From Halomonas litopenaei (GTDB lineage Bacteria; Pseudomonadota; Gammaproteobacteria; Pseudomonadales; Halomonadaceae), in NCBI RefSeq assembly GCF_003045775.1, contig NZ_PXNS01000001.1, forward strand, positions 948,111-1,012,110: 64,000 nt of DNA. The letters run 5' to 3'. Made by a program: the position numbers and the translations under genes. Below, piece by piece: positions 8,518 through 16,491 of this stretch. How positions within the stretch are numbered: the stretch's first letter is position 1; each line of letters opens with the position of its first letter. The notes beneath the pieces were generated by a model. That model was given only the letters and a program-made list of their open reading frames with translations, was not told the origin of the DNA and made no database searches.

Positions 8518-9606
8518 ATGCACACCAAGTCCCCTTTCCTCCGTACCACGCCCCCGCGCAACATGACCCCTGCGGCCATCGGCGCTGCCGCCTCGACCCG
8601 GCGCTTCGGCCCACGCCCGCTGGTGGCGGCGGTCGCCCTGGCGCTGCTGGGCGCCGCTGGCTCGGCCCAGGCGGCGACCTGGAAGATGGCGCTGGGCGAC
8701 GCCGCCGGCGGCACCCAGCACGAGATGGGTCAGACCTTCGCCAAGTTGATCGAGGAAAAGTCCGGCGGCGACGTCAGCGTGGACCTGTTTCCCAACGGCC
8801 AGCTGGGCAGTGAGCAGGACACCGTCAACAACGCCAGCATGGGCCTGCTCGACCTGTCGGTACTGGCGATCAACAACATCACGCCGTTCTCGCCCACGGT
8901 CGGGGTGATGACGCTGCCCTACGTGATCCAGAGTCCCGAGGACGCCCGCACCCTGACCCAGGGCGAGATCGGCCAGGAGATGGTCGACAACACCATCCGT
9001 GACGCCGGCGTGCGGATACTGGGCTGGGCCTACTCCGGCTGTCGCCGTCTGACCAACTCGGCGAGGCCGGTGGCGAGCCCCGAGGATCTGGATGGCCTGG
9101 TCATCCGGGTGCCCAAGAACGAGATCATGATCTCCGCCTACCAGTCCTGGGGCGTCAATCCCAACCCGCTGGCCTGGTCGGAAACCTTTACCGCCCTGCA
9201 GCAGGGCGTCGTCGACGGTCAGGACAACCCCTACATCACCATCGACGCGATGAAGTTCTACGAGGTCCAGGATCACGTCACCGACAGCTGTTATGTGTTC
9301 TCCATGGAGCCGTTGATCATGGGTGAAGGCATGTTCCAGAGCCTGTCCGAGGAGCAGCAGCAGTGGGTGCTGGAGGCCGCTCAGGAGGCCACCGATCACA
9401 GCTACGAGTATCTGCTGGCCCAGGAAGACGCGATCAAGACCCGGCTGGTGGAAGAGCACGGCATGGAGATCACCGAGCCTGCCGATGGCGAGCAGGCGTG
9501 GATCGAACAGGCCACCTCCATCTGGCCCGACTTCTACGACAGCATCGGCGGCAAGGCCAAGCTCGACGAGGCGCTCGCCGCGCTGGGACGTGAGCCAGCT
9601 CCCTGA
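8518..9606 (+). CDS. TRAP transporter substrate-binding protein (DctP family)
   Basis: 362-aa periplasmic solute receptor. A long N-terminal region ends in a Sec-type signal (hydrophobic LVAAVALALLGAAGSAQA, cleavage probably near residue 53). The mature protein shows the DctP hallmarks: PNGQLGSEQD, an arginine in the GCRRLTN segment that would bind a carboxylate, and GVVDGQDNP. A GGGAG Shine-Dalgarno precedes the ATG. It delivers an organic acid, probably a carboxylate, to the DctQM permease encoded next. A hairpin between dctP and dctQ may keep receptor levels above permease levels. Confidence 0.92.
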   Translation: MHTKSPFLRTTPPRNMTPAAIGAAASTRRFGPRPLVAAVALALLGAAGSAQAATWKMALGDAAGGTQHEMGQTFAKLIEEKSGGDVSVDLFPNGQLGSEQDTVNNASMGLLDLSVLAINNITPFSPTVGVMTLPYVIQSPEDARTLTQGEIGQEMVDNTIRDAGVRILGWAYSGCRRLTNSARPVASPEDLDGLVIRVPKNEIMISAYQSWGVNPNPLAWSETFTALQQGVVDGQDNPYITIDAMKFYEVQDHVTDSCYVFSMEPLIMGEGMFQSLSEEQQQWVLEAAQEATDHSYEYLLAQEDAIKTRLVEEHGMEITEPADGEQAWIEQATSIWPDFYDSIGGKAKLDEALAALGREPAP

Positions 9607-9641
9607 TCTGTCACGACGTCGCTATCGTCTTGAATCCTCCC

Positions 9642-9661
9642 GGCGCCTGACTCCAGGCGCC
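9642..9661 (+). terminator. Intercistronic stem-loop between dctP and dctQ
   Basis: A perfect 8-bp stem GGCGCCTG/CAGGCGCC with an ACTC loop lies in the dctP-dctQ gap, without a T-run. Such structures usually attenuate or stabilise, giving more receptor than permease. Confidence 0.5.
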
Positions 9662-9728
9662 ATGAATCATGGCACCGCCGGACGTCTGCCATTGGACGCC
9701 AGGTGGTGCCTGCTCAGAGGTCGTCGTG

Positions 9729-10280
9729 ATGAATCGTCTATGGAAGCTCGTGGACAACCTCGAGAACTGGCTGTGCCAGCTGTTGCTGGTGACCTTCGTG
9801 GCGCTGCTGTTTGCCCAGATCATGCTGCGCAACCTGTTCAGCTATTCGCTGCCCTGGGCCGATGAGCTGGCTACCTACGCCTTCGTCTGGTTCGCCTACC
9901 TGGGGGCGGTCTACGCCGCCAAGAAGTCGGCCCACAACCGCGTCACCTTCCAGTTCCGTTTCTTCCCGCGCTGGGTGGAGCTGGCCTGCGGTGCGCTGAC
10001 CGACCTGATCTGGATCGCCTTCAACCTGGTCTTCATCTGGCTCAGTTACGACTTCGTGTTCAACAAGATGAATACCTTCTGGAAGTCCCAGACCCTGGGC
10101 ATTCCGATGAAGGTGTTCTACCTGATCCTGCCGCTGGCCTTCGTGCTGATGACCCTGCGCATCCTGCAGAACAACTACCTGCGCTTCGTCAAGCATCGCG
10201 AGCCCGTCGATCCCGAGGCCGAGGCCATCGCCGAGGCCAAGTCCTCGACGCTGTCGTCATCCAACGAGAAGGGAGACTGA
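9729..10280 (+). CDS. TRAP transporter small permease subunit (DctQ family)
   Basis: 183-aa inner-membrane protein with four predicted transmembrane segments, as usual for DctQ. The AYLGAVYAAKKSAH loop resembles the conserved cytoplasmic region of the family. The ATG at 9729 follows AGAGG at good spacing; an in-frame ATG 60 bases upstream has no such support. It pairs with DctM, whose start lies three bases after this stop, to form the sodium-driven uptake complex. Confidence 0.9.
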   Translation: MNRLWKLVDNLENWLCQLLLVTFVALLFAQIMLRNLFSYSLPWADELATYAFVWFAYLGAVYAAKKSAHNRVTFQFRFFPRWVELACGALTDLIWIAFNLVFIWLSYDFVFNKMNTFWKSQTLGIPMKVFYLILPLAFVLMTLRILQNNYLRFVKHREPVDPEAEAIAEAKSSTLSSSNEKGD

Positions 10281-10283
10281 TCC

Positions 10284-11624
10284 ATGGAGACGACCATCAT
10301 CTACGTGCTGTTCGGGGTGTTCTTTCTGCTGCTGGTGCTGGGCGCGCCGATCACGGTGTCGCTGGGGGTGGCCGCGCTTGCCACCTATCTGTCGCTGGGG
10401 GAGAACCCCATGGCCTTCGTGCAGATCGCCTTCACCTCGGTGGGGTCCTTTCCGCTGATGGCGCTGCCGGCCTTTATCCTCGCCGGGGCCTTGATGGAAG
10501 CCGCCGGCATTTCGCGACGCCTGGTGGATATCGCCGAGGCCTTCGCCGGGCCGGTGACCGGCGGTCTCGCCGCCGCCACGGTGTTCGCCTGCATGTTCTT
10601 CGGCGCGATTTCAGGCTCAGGGCCCGCCACCACCGCGGCGGTGGGCATGCTGATGATCCCGGCCATGGCCAACCGCGGCTATGATCGCGGCTATGGCTCT
10701 GCCATCACGGCGTCCTCCGGTGGCCTCGGCGTGGTGATACCGCCGTCCATTCCCATGGTCATCTTTGGTATCTCGGGGATGGGGCTGCAGCCACCGGCGG
10801 AGGCCGTGGCCGCTCACGGCGCCTTCCAGACGCTGTCGATTCCGAAGCTGTTCATCGCCGGCATCCTGCCCGGCATGGTGATCGCTGGCTGCCTGTTGAC
10901 CGTCAACTACATCATCTCGCGCCGGCGCGGCTACAGCGGGCTGAGCGACAGCTGGTCCTGGGACACCATCGCCAGGAGTCTGAAGCGTGGCGTGTGGTCG
11001 ATCCTGGCGCCGCTGATCATCCTCGGCGGTATCTACAGCGGTCTGTTCACGCCCACCGAGTCGGCCATCGTGGCCATCGCCTACACCCTGATCGTCGGCA
11101 TCTTCCTGCACCGCGAGCTCAAGTGGAAGCCTACGCTCAAGACTCTGGAGACCACCACCTGGATCACCGGACGGGTGCTGTTGATCCTGTTCACCGCCAC
11201 GGTATTCGGCCGCTTGCTGGTCGAACAGCGGGTGCCGGCGGTGATCGCCGAGGGCATGCTGGGACTGACCGATAACCTGTACTTGATCTGGGCCATGGTT
11301 ATCGCATTTCTGCTTTTTGTCGGCATGTTCATGGAAACCCTGGCGGCTATCATGATCCTGACGCCGGTATTGCTGCCGATCATGTACATGCTGGGCATGG
11401 ACCCGGTGCACGTCGGTATCGTCGTCGTCTGTGCCCTGGCCATCGGCTTCCAGACGCCGCCCCTGGGGGAGAACCTGTTCGTGGCCTCGGGCATTGGCGG
11501 CGCCTCCATCGAGGAGATATCGATCAAGGCGCTGCCGTTTGCCGCAAGCTCGGTGTTCGCGCTGTTCGTGATCGCCTACTTCCCGGAAATATCGCTGTGG
11601 CTACCCCGTATGCTGGGGTATTGA
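10284..11624 (+). CDS. TRAP transporter large permease subunit (DctM family)
   Basis: 446-aa polytopic carrier of the ion-transporter superfamily, about 12 transmembrane helices, full family length. Recognisable DctM stretches include SGSGPATTAAVG, GVVIPPSIPM, the LFTPTESA segment and the C-terminal QTPPLGENLFVASG. It forms the channel that moves the DctP-bound solute with sodium. It sits three bases downstream of dctQ and upstream of a universal stress protein gene, an order also known from the ectoine transporter locus of Halomonas, although this receptor does not look like TeaA. Confidence 0.93.
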   Translation: METTIIYVLFGVFFLLLVLGAPITVSLGVAALATYLSLGENPMAFVQIAFTSVGSFPLMALPAFILAGALMEAAGISRRLVDIAEAFAGPVTGGLAAATVFACMFFGAISGSGPATTAAVGMLMIPAMANRGYDRGYGSAITASSGGLGVVIPPSIPMVIFGISGMGLQPPAEAVAAHGAFQTLSIPKLFIAGILPGMVIAGCLLTVNYIISRRRGYSGLSDSWSWDTIARSLKRGVWSILAPLIILGGIYSGLFTPTESAIVAIAYTLIVGIFLHRELKWKPTLKTLETTTWITGRVLLILFTATVFGRLLVEQRVPAVIAEGMLGLTDNLYLIWAMVIAFLLFVGMFMETLAAIMILTPVLLPIMYMLGMDPVHVGIVVVCALAIGFQTPPLGENLFVASGIGGASIEEISIKALPFAASSVFALFVIAYFPEISLWLPRMLGY

Positions 11625-11646
11625 TTGCGCACCGTCAGCGCACCGC

Positions 11647-11687
11647 AAAAAAGGCCGGGTGTCTTCGCATGTCGCGGCGACCCGGCC
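11647..11687 (-). terminator. Minus-directed terminator-like hairpin upstream of usp
   Basis: An 8-bp stem GGCCGGGT/ACCCGGCC (11653-11660 and 11680-11687) is flanked on its left by six A. Read on the minus strand, this is a stem followed by six T, so it can stop transcription running leftward, antisense to usp. It has no T-run in the plus direction. Confidence 0.5.
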
Positions 11688-11707
11688 TCTCGCCAAGGAG
11701 TCACGCC

Positions 11708-12190
11708 ATGCCTGTTTCGATCTCGCGTCTTCTCTGTTGCCTGGGGCTGAAGGACGATTGCCGCCAGGTGCTTGCCCACACCCTGACGCTGGCCAAGGCC
11801 ACCGGGGCCGAGGTTCACGTGCTGCATGCGGTCAAGTCGTTGTCCGATGACGTCATGCATACCCTCAAGGCCAACATCGGTGAACGCGCCACCCTGGATG
11901 GCTTGATGGAGCAGCGCCTGCGTCTGGCGCGAGAGCGTCTGGACGAATTTGTCGAGGCCTTCTGGCAAGAGCACGAAGCGAACCTGCCTGGGCGCGAGGT
12001 GGTGGCCGCCAAGTCGGTGCTGGAGGGTTACCCGGCATCGGAGATTACCCGCTACGCCGTGCGCCATGACTGCGACATGATCATCATGGCCACCAACAAG
12101 CGCGGCTTCGCCTCGTCCTATGCAGGCCGGGTGACCAAGGGCGTGATCAAGCGTGCCAGTGTGCCGGTGGTGGTGGTGCCACCGATGTAG
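11708..12190 (+). CDS. Universal stress protein (UspA family)
   Basis: 160-aa cytosolic alpha/beta protein of the UspA type, with a hydrophobic first strand (SRLLCCLGL), the TGAEVHVLHAV strand and a C-terminal GRVTKGVIKRASVPVVVV that corresponds to the nucleotide-binding end of the fold. The ATG at 11708 is preceded by AAGGAG seven bases away, better than the longer in-frame start. A Usp gene at the end of a TRAP operon is known for teaABCD of Halomonas elongata, where TeaD regulates transport; the same role here is inference. Confidence 0.88.
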   Translation: MPVSISRLLCCLGLKDDCRQVLAHTLTLAKATGAEVHVLHAVKSLSDDVMHTLKANIGERATLDGLMEQRLRLARERLDEFVEAFWQEHEANLPGREVVAAKSVLEGYPASEITRYAVRHDCDMIIMATNKRGFASSYAGRVTKGVIKRASVPVVVVPPM

Positions 12191-12260
12191 CCACGAAGAA
12201 CGTCAGTCTGGCTGGCCGAGCGTGTCCTGACCCGATCGGTCAGTCAGCGTACCTTGGCAA

Positions 12261-12284
12261 TGCGTTCATGCGTTCATGCGTTCG
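12261..12284. repeat. Short tandem repeat (8 bp x 3)
   Basis: Three successive copies of TGCGTTCA/G stand between usp and the end of the IclR-family gene. The repeat is outside both coding regions and close to the IclR stop codon. Confidence 0.6.
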
Positions 12285-12289
12285 TATGC

Positions 12290-13063
12290 TCAGTGGTCGA
12301 AGGTATCCTGCAGCTGCCCGGCGATACGCCGCATCAAGGGCGCCCACTCCATCAGCGAGTCGATGCTGTGGCGCAGCCGGGGCGCGTGGATCGCCAGCGT
12401 CGCCTGGATGCGCCCGGTCTGGTCGTACACCGGCACGGCGATGGCCACCATGCCCTGGATGAACTCCTCGTTGTCGGTGCTCAGCTCCTTTTCGGCGATG
12501 TCCGCCAGGCGTCGCTCCAGCTCGTCTGCTTCGGTGGCGGTGTAGGGGGTATAGGCCTCCAGCGGCAGGTGCTTGAGCAGCTGGCGGCGCTGGGCCGGCC
12601 CCATCAGCGCCAGAAACATCTTGCCGCTGGCGGTGCAGTGCAGCGGAAGACGTGAGCCCGGCGGCAGCTGTATGCGTACCGGCCAGTTGGTCTCCACCCG
12701 TTCGTAGTAGAGCACCTCGTGACCTTCGAGCAGGGTCAGGTTGCAGGTTTCGTTGACCTCTTCGGCCAGGCGCTTGAGCAGCATACGGCGCGGCGCCTTG
12801 AGGCTCTCGTTGGCGAGCACGCCCATGGCCATGCGGTGCAGTCGTTCGCCGGGAAGCAGATGCCGTCCTTCCACGTCGCGCACGATCAGATCCTGCTCTT
12901 CGAGCTGCTTGAGCAGGCGATGCAGGGTGGGCTTGGGAATGTCGAGCTGACGCTCCAGGTCCGAGGCGCTGACGCCGTGGATCGAGGTGGCGATGGTTTC
13001 CAGCAGTACCAGGCCTCGTTGCAGCGTCGAATTGGTCGTGGTCCGAGTGCTTGCTGTAGACAT
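12290..13063 (-). CDS. IclR family transcriptional regulator
   Basis: 257-aa regulator with an N-terminal winged HTH (QRGLVLLETI, then ASDLERQLDIPKPTLHRLL at about residues 32-50) and the IclR effector domain, including the LPLHCTASGKMFLA segment. The ATG at 13063 follows AAGGA and is preferred to one 36 bases upstream. It stands directly downstream of dctPQM locus 2, with a hairpin between, and is the likely controller of that transporter and the divergent GMC oxidoreductase through the repeats at 16.4 kb. The effector is unknown. Confidence 0.92.
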   Translation of the reverse strand: MSTASTRTTTNSTLQRGLVLLETIATSIHGVSASDLERQLDIPKPTLHRLLKQLEEQDLIVRDVEGRHLLPGERLHRMAMGVLANESLKAPRRMLLKRLAEEVNETCNLTLLEGHEVLYYERVETNWPVRIQLPPGSRLPLHCTASGKMFLALMGPAQRRQLLKHLPLEAYTPYTATEADELERRLADIAEKELSTDNEEFIQGMVAIAVPVYDQTGRIQATLAIHAPRLRHSIDSLMEWAPLMRRIAGQLQDTFDH

Positions 13064-13108
13064 ACGCGATCCTTGACGACGGAAAATGGTGGCAGGCACT
13101 CATGATAA

Positions 13109-13136
13109 CGCGGCAAGCCCGGTGAGGCTTGCCGCG
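13109..13136 (-). terminator. Hairpin after TRAP locus 2 dctM
   Basis: Perfect 11-bp stem CGCGGCAAGCC/GGCTTGCCGCG with a CGGTGA loop between dctM and the IclR gene. There is only a weak T-rich tail on the minus strand, so partial readthrough into iclR is possible. Confidence 0.6.
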
Positions 13137-13158
13137 TGCTCCTGCCTGCCTGTTGGTG

Positions 13159-14436
13159 CTACAGGTTCACCAGCATCAGTGACAGCGCCGGCCACATCGA
13201 GATGGCGATCCAGCAAGTGATCAGCGCGATGAAGTAGGGGATGACGAACTTCACCAGACGCAGGTAGGGGATCCCGGTGATGCTCGAGGCCACGTAGAGG
13301 TTGAGGCCGAAGGGCGGGGTGACGAAGCCGATGGCGGCGCCGACCAGGAAGATCACCGCGAAGTGGATCGGGTCCACTCCGGCGTTCTGGGCGATGGGTG
13401 CCAGGATCGGTGCCAGGATGATGGTCACCGGCAGGCTCTCGAGGATCATCCCGGCCAGCAGGATCATCAGCATGCAGGCGCCCAGGATCACGTAGTAGTT
13501 GCCCAGGCCGCTGAGCAGGTCCTGCAGCGCCTGGCCCGCGCCGAGCACCGACAGCAGCTGCTGCATCACCACCGAGATCGCGATCAACGGCGCCAGCATG
13601 CCGGCGATCTGGCCCGAGCGCAGCATGATCGAGGGCAGTGCGGTGAAGCGGATCTCGCGGGTGATCAGAAGCCCCGCGATCAGGGTGAAGCCCACGGTGA
13701 TGGCGGCGGCCTCGGTGGGCGAGAACTTGCCCGAATAGATGCCGTAGATCACCACCCCGATGGTGGCGAAGCCGAGATAGGCGCGCCTGGCAAAACGTGC
13801 GCTTTCGCCGGCCTTGAACGGAATCAGGGTACCCCAGCCGTGGCGTCGCGCCACCAGGTGACAGGCAGCCATCATGCCGAACACCATCATCGCCCCGGGG
13901 ATCATGCCGGCGATGAACAGGTCGCTGATCGACAGGTTCATCATGAAGCCGTAAACGATAAAGATGATCGACGGCGGGATAATGATGCCGACGGTCCCGC
14001 CGGAGGCGGCGGTGGCGGCGGAAAAGCGCTCGTCGTAGCCGTTCTTGACCATCTCCGGCTGCATGATCGAGCCGATGGTGGCGGTGGTGCCGGCGTTGGA
14101 CCCGGAGATCGCCGCGAACAGGCCGCAGGCGCCGAGGGTGGCCATGCCCATGCCGCCACGCAGCCAGCCCAGCACCGAGTAGGCGAAGTCGGACAGTCGC
14201 TTGGCGATGCCGGCGGCATTGATCAAGTCGCCGGTCAGGATGAACAGCGGCAGGGCCAGCAGGCCGAAGAAGCTCAGGCCCTGGAACAGGGTGACCCCGA
14301 TATTGGCCAGGGTGAAGTCGATGATCAGGCTGGTGCCGACCACCCACAGGCCGATCACCAGGAAGATCGGTACCCCCAGCAGAAAGATGGTGGTGCAGCC
14401 CGCGGTGACCAGGCCGATAAGCATGCCGTCGGTCAT
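13159..14436 (-). CDS. TRAP transporter large permease subunit (DctM family), locus 2
   Basis: 425-aa polytopic inner-membrane carrier with the DctM hallmarks: the SGSNAGTTATIGSIM loop, GIIIPPSIIFIVYG, SPTEAAAI and the C-terminal GFVTPPFGLNLYVASSI. Length and hydrophobic pattern fit a complete subunit. It follows dctQ by ten bases in a dctPQM operon on the minus strand. It differs clearly from the DctM of locus 1, so the two transporters probably handle different organic anions. Confidence 0.93.
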   Translation of the reverse strand: MTDGMLIGLVTAGCTTIFLLGVPIFLVIGLWVVGTSLIIDFTLANIGVTLFQGLSFFGLLALPLFILTGDLINAAGIAKRLSDFAYSVLGWLRGGMGMATLGACGLFAAISGSNAGTTATIGSIMQPEMVKNGYDERFSAATAASGGTVGIIIPPSIIFIVYGFMMNLSISDLFIAGMIPGAMMVFGMMAACHLVARRHGWGTLIPFKAGESARFARRAYLGFATIGVVIYGIYSGKFSPTEAAAITVGFTLIAGLLITREIRFTALPSIMLRSGQIAGMLAPLIAISVVMQQLLSVLGAGQALQDLLSGLGNYYVILGACMLMILLAGMILESLPVTIILAPILAPIAQNAGVDPIHFAVIFLVGAAIGFVTPPFGLNLYVASSITGIPYLRLVKFVIPYFIALITCWIAISMWPALSLMLVNL

Positions 14437-14446
14437 GACGTCTCTC

Positions 14447-15034
14447 CTAGTCCATGATGGACGGTTGCAGGTTGAACGGCTCGCGGCGCCGGAAGCGCGC
14501 GATGTCGCTGGCCAGGTTCTGCAGCACCCGGAAGATGATCAGCGCCCAGGCCAGCGGCGTGGCCAGGTAGAACCACCACTGCATCACGTTGTCGGTGCCC
14601 GGCACGATGGCGAAGTTCATGTGCGCCAGTTCCACCTGGGCGATGGTGAAGTGGATGACCAGGGCGCCGAAGCCGATCCACAGCACGGCGTCGAGCACCT
14701 GGCAGGCGAACTGACCGGCGTAGGGCAGGCGCATGCGAATCTCGTTGAGCGACAGGTGGGTACGCTGCTTGACGTTGAGCGAGGCGCCGAACCAGGTCAG
14801 CCACAGGAACAGCAGCACCGGAATGCTGGTGCTCCAGGGCGCCTGCAGGCTGAAGAAGAAGCGGCGGATGACCTCGACGAAGATGATGCCCGCCATGCCG
14901 CTGTAGGAGACCAGGATGATCACCTTCTCAAGATTGGCGTCGAGCCACTTGAGTGGCGAGAGCCAGGCGGGGGTCGGCCGATCGGCGACGTCGTTCGACG
15001 TCGCCTGGGCCGCGGTGGCCTTGTGATCGGTCAT
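14447..15034 (-). CDS. TRAP transporter small permease subunit (DctQ family), locus 2
   Basis: 195-aa membrane protein with four hydrophobic helices and the WFGASLNVKQRTHLSL segment typical of DctQ. A hydrophilic N-terminus of about 45 residues precedes the first helix, longer than in locus 1. The ATG at 15034 is preceded by GGAGG and overlaps the dctP stop (TAATG), so it is preferred to the in-frame ATG 12 bases upstream. It partners DctM in the transport complex. Confidence 0.9.
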   Translation of the reverse strand: MTDHKATAAQATSNDVADRPTPAWLSPLKWLDANLEKVIILVSYSGMAGIIFVEVIRRFFFSLQAPWSTSIPVLLFLWLTWFGASLNVKQRTHLSLNEIRMRLPYAGQFACQVLDAVLWIGFGALVIHFTIAQVELAHMNFAIVPGTDNVMQWWFYLATPLAWALIIFRVLQNLASDIARFRRREPFNLQPSIMD

Positions 15035-16266
15035 TACGCCCTCCACCAGCGCTTCGGCGCCACGTTGACCGCCGCCATCTCACGCGGGATCTCCCGGGCG
15101 ATGGTGTGGATTTCCTTGTAGATGTCGACGTCGCCGGCCCAGGCATTGAGCCGCTCGCGCCACTGCTCCCAGGGCTCTGGGTTGAACTCCGGGGCGCATA
15201 GCTGCTCGGCCTGGGCACGGATCTCGTCGGACAGCGGGGCCACCCGCACGTTGTTCTCGGCGAACACGGTGCCGGCGGCGGGGTGTTCGGTGGCGCCGAC
15301 GATCTGGTAGCGGCCGGCCTCGTTCATGCCCTGGGTGAAGATCTGGGCGGCGTAGGCCGACTCCATCACCTGATCCTGCAGCTCGGCATCCAGCGCCTCG
15401 AACTTCGACAGGTTCATGGCTGTGTGCTCGGTACCGGCGAAGAAGCGCAGGTCGACCGCCTGGGACACCACCGGCGCCATGCCGGCGTAGGCCACCGCGC
15501 TCATCCAGGTCTCGGCGCCGTCCAGCAGGCCCTGGCGCAGGCCGTCCAGGGTCTCTTCCCAGGCCACCGGGACCGGGTTGAGGCCAAGCTGTTCCATGGC
15601 GATGCGGCCAAGCTGGGTGCCGGTGACGCGGTTCTTGGTGCCCTGCAGCACCTCGAGGCTGTCCACCAGCGGCTTGTCGGCCCAGCTCTGGCCCATCATC
15701 AGCCCGCGCAGGTCGCAGTGGGTGAACAGGAACTGCAGGTTGTGGCGCTGGCGCATCGGCTCGCGCAGCAGGGCCTCGCTGCGAGGGTCGTAGAAGAAGT
15801 GAAACATCGAGGCGACGCTCGGGAACATGTAGGCGAAGTCCAGCACGTTCAGGTAGGGCGCGCCGCCGGCGGAATTCTGGGTCGAGGCCGAGAAGATGTC
15901 GACGATGCCCTGCTGGGCCTTGCTGACGCAGTCGAGCTGGTTGCAGACCTCGTTGGAGCCCATGAACTCGACGCGGATGGCGCCGTTGGTGCGCTCCTCG
16001 ACGTCACGGGCGAAGAACAGCTGCCCGGACTTCTGGATATCGAGATTGCGCTCGTTGAAGCCCGAGGCGCCAAAGCGCAGCTGGAACTTGGGTTCGGTCT
16101 GATAGCGGCGTTGCTGCTCGGCGTCGGCGGCTCGGGCCAGGCTCGAGGCGGTGAGGCCAGCGCCCAGACCACTGGCGGCCAGCAGCGTGGAGGTCATGCC
16201 GAAGCGACCCGAGATATTCAGGAAGTCGCGGCGCGACACGTCTGATGAGAAGAGGCGTGAACTCAT
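15034..16266 (-). CDS. TRAP transporter substrate-binding protein (DctP family) with Tat signal, locus 2
   Basis: 410-aa periplasmic receptor. Its N-terminus carries a twin-arginine motif, SRRDFLN (R12-R13), followed by a hydrophobic stretch and an A-x-A-like end (SLARAADA), so export as a folded protein by the Tat route is predicted rather than Sec. The mature part keeps DctP features such as the GLRQGLLDGAETW segment. The ATG at 16266 has GGGAG before it; a longer in-frame start has no such support. It leads the dctPQM operon, and its promoter lies in the repeat-containing gap shared with the GMC oxidoreductase. Confidence 0.9.
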   Translation of the reverse strand: MSSRLFSSDVSRRDFLNISGRFGMTSTLLAASGLGAGLTASSLARAADAEQQRRYQTEPKFQLRFGASGFNERNLDIQKSGQLFFARDVEERTNGAIRVEFMGSNEVCNQLDCVSKAQQGIVDIFSASTQNSAGGAPYLNVLDFAYMFPSVASMFHFFYDPRSEALLREPMRQRHNLQFLFTHCDLRGLMMGQSWADKPLVDSLEVLQGTKNRVTGTQLGRIAMEQLGLNPVPVAWEETLDGLRQGLLDGAETWMSAVAYAGMAPVVSQAVDLRFFAGTEHTAMNLSKFEALDAELQDQVMESAYAAQIFTQGMNEAGRYQIVGATEHPAAGTVFAENNVRVAPLSDEIRAQAEQLCAPEFNPEPWEQWRERLNAWAGDVDIYKEIHTIAREIPREMAAVNVAPKRWWRA

Positions 16267-16382
16267 GGAAGGCTCCCAGTCTTGTGTTTGGTGTAGGGAT
16301 GCAGGGTAGTGCCGAGGCGTTCGCGCTTGGCGATCGTCGCCTGGCACCGGGCCCGACAAAGGGCCTTGACCACACCTTAGAA

Positions 16383-16476
16383 GTCTCTCGGGAATAGATC
16401 AATAAAAATGAGTTTTTTTGTCTCGATATTGATCTTTTGAGAAAATTGTCTAGCATCAATTGAGACAAAACGTCTC
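16383..16476. promoter_or_regulatory. Clustered GTCTC/GAGAC operator-like repeats between dctP (locus 2) and GMC gene
   Basis: In the AT-rich divergent gap, GTCTC occurs at 16383, 16420 and 16472, and its complement GAGAC at 16462. The 9-mer TTTTGTCTC (16416-16424) is inverted as GAGACAAAA (16462-16470), and GAGAC-AAAAC-GTCTC (16462-16476) is a perfect 5-5-5 palindrome. This placement fits binding by the IclR-family regulator encoded at the end of the same transporter locus. Confidence 0.5.
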
Positions 16477-16491
16477 GATTGAGTGAGCGAC

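Noticed and set aside
8518..12190. Identity of TRAP locus 1 as the ectoine transporter TeaABCD
   Set aside because: Gene order with a terminal usp is similar, but the receptor motifs (PNGQLGSEQD, GCRRLTN) do not look like TeaA, so only the layout is shared.
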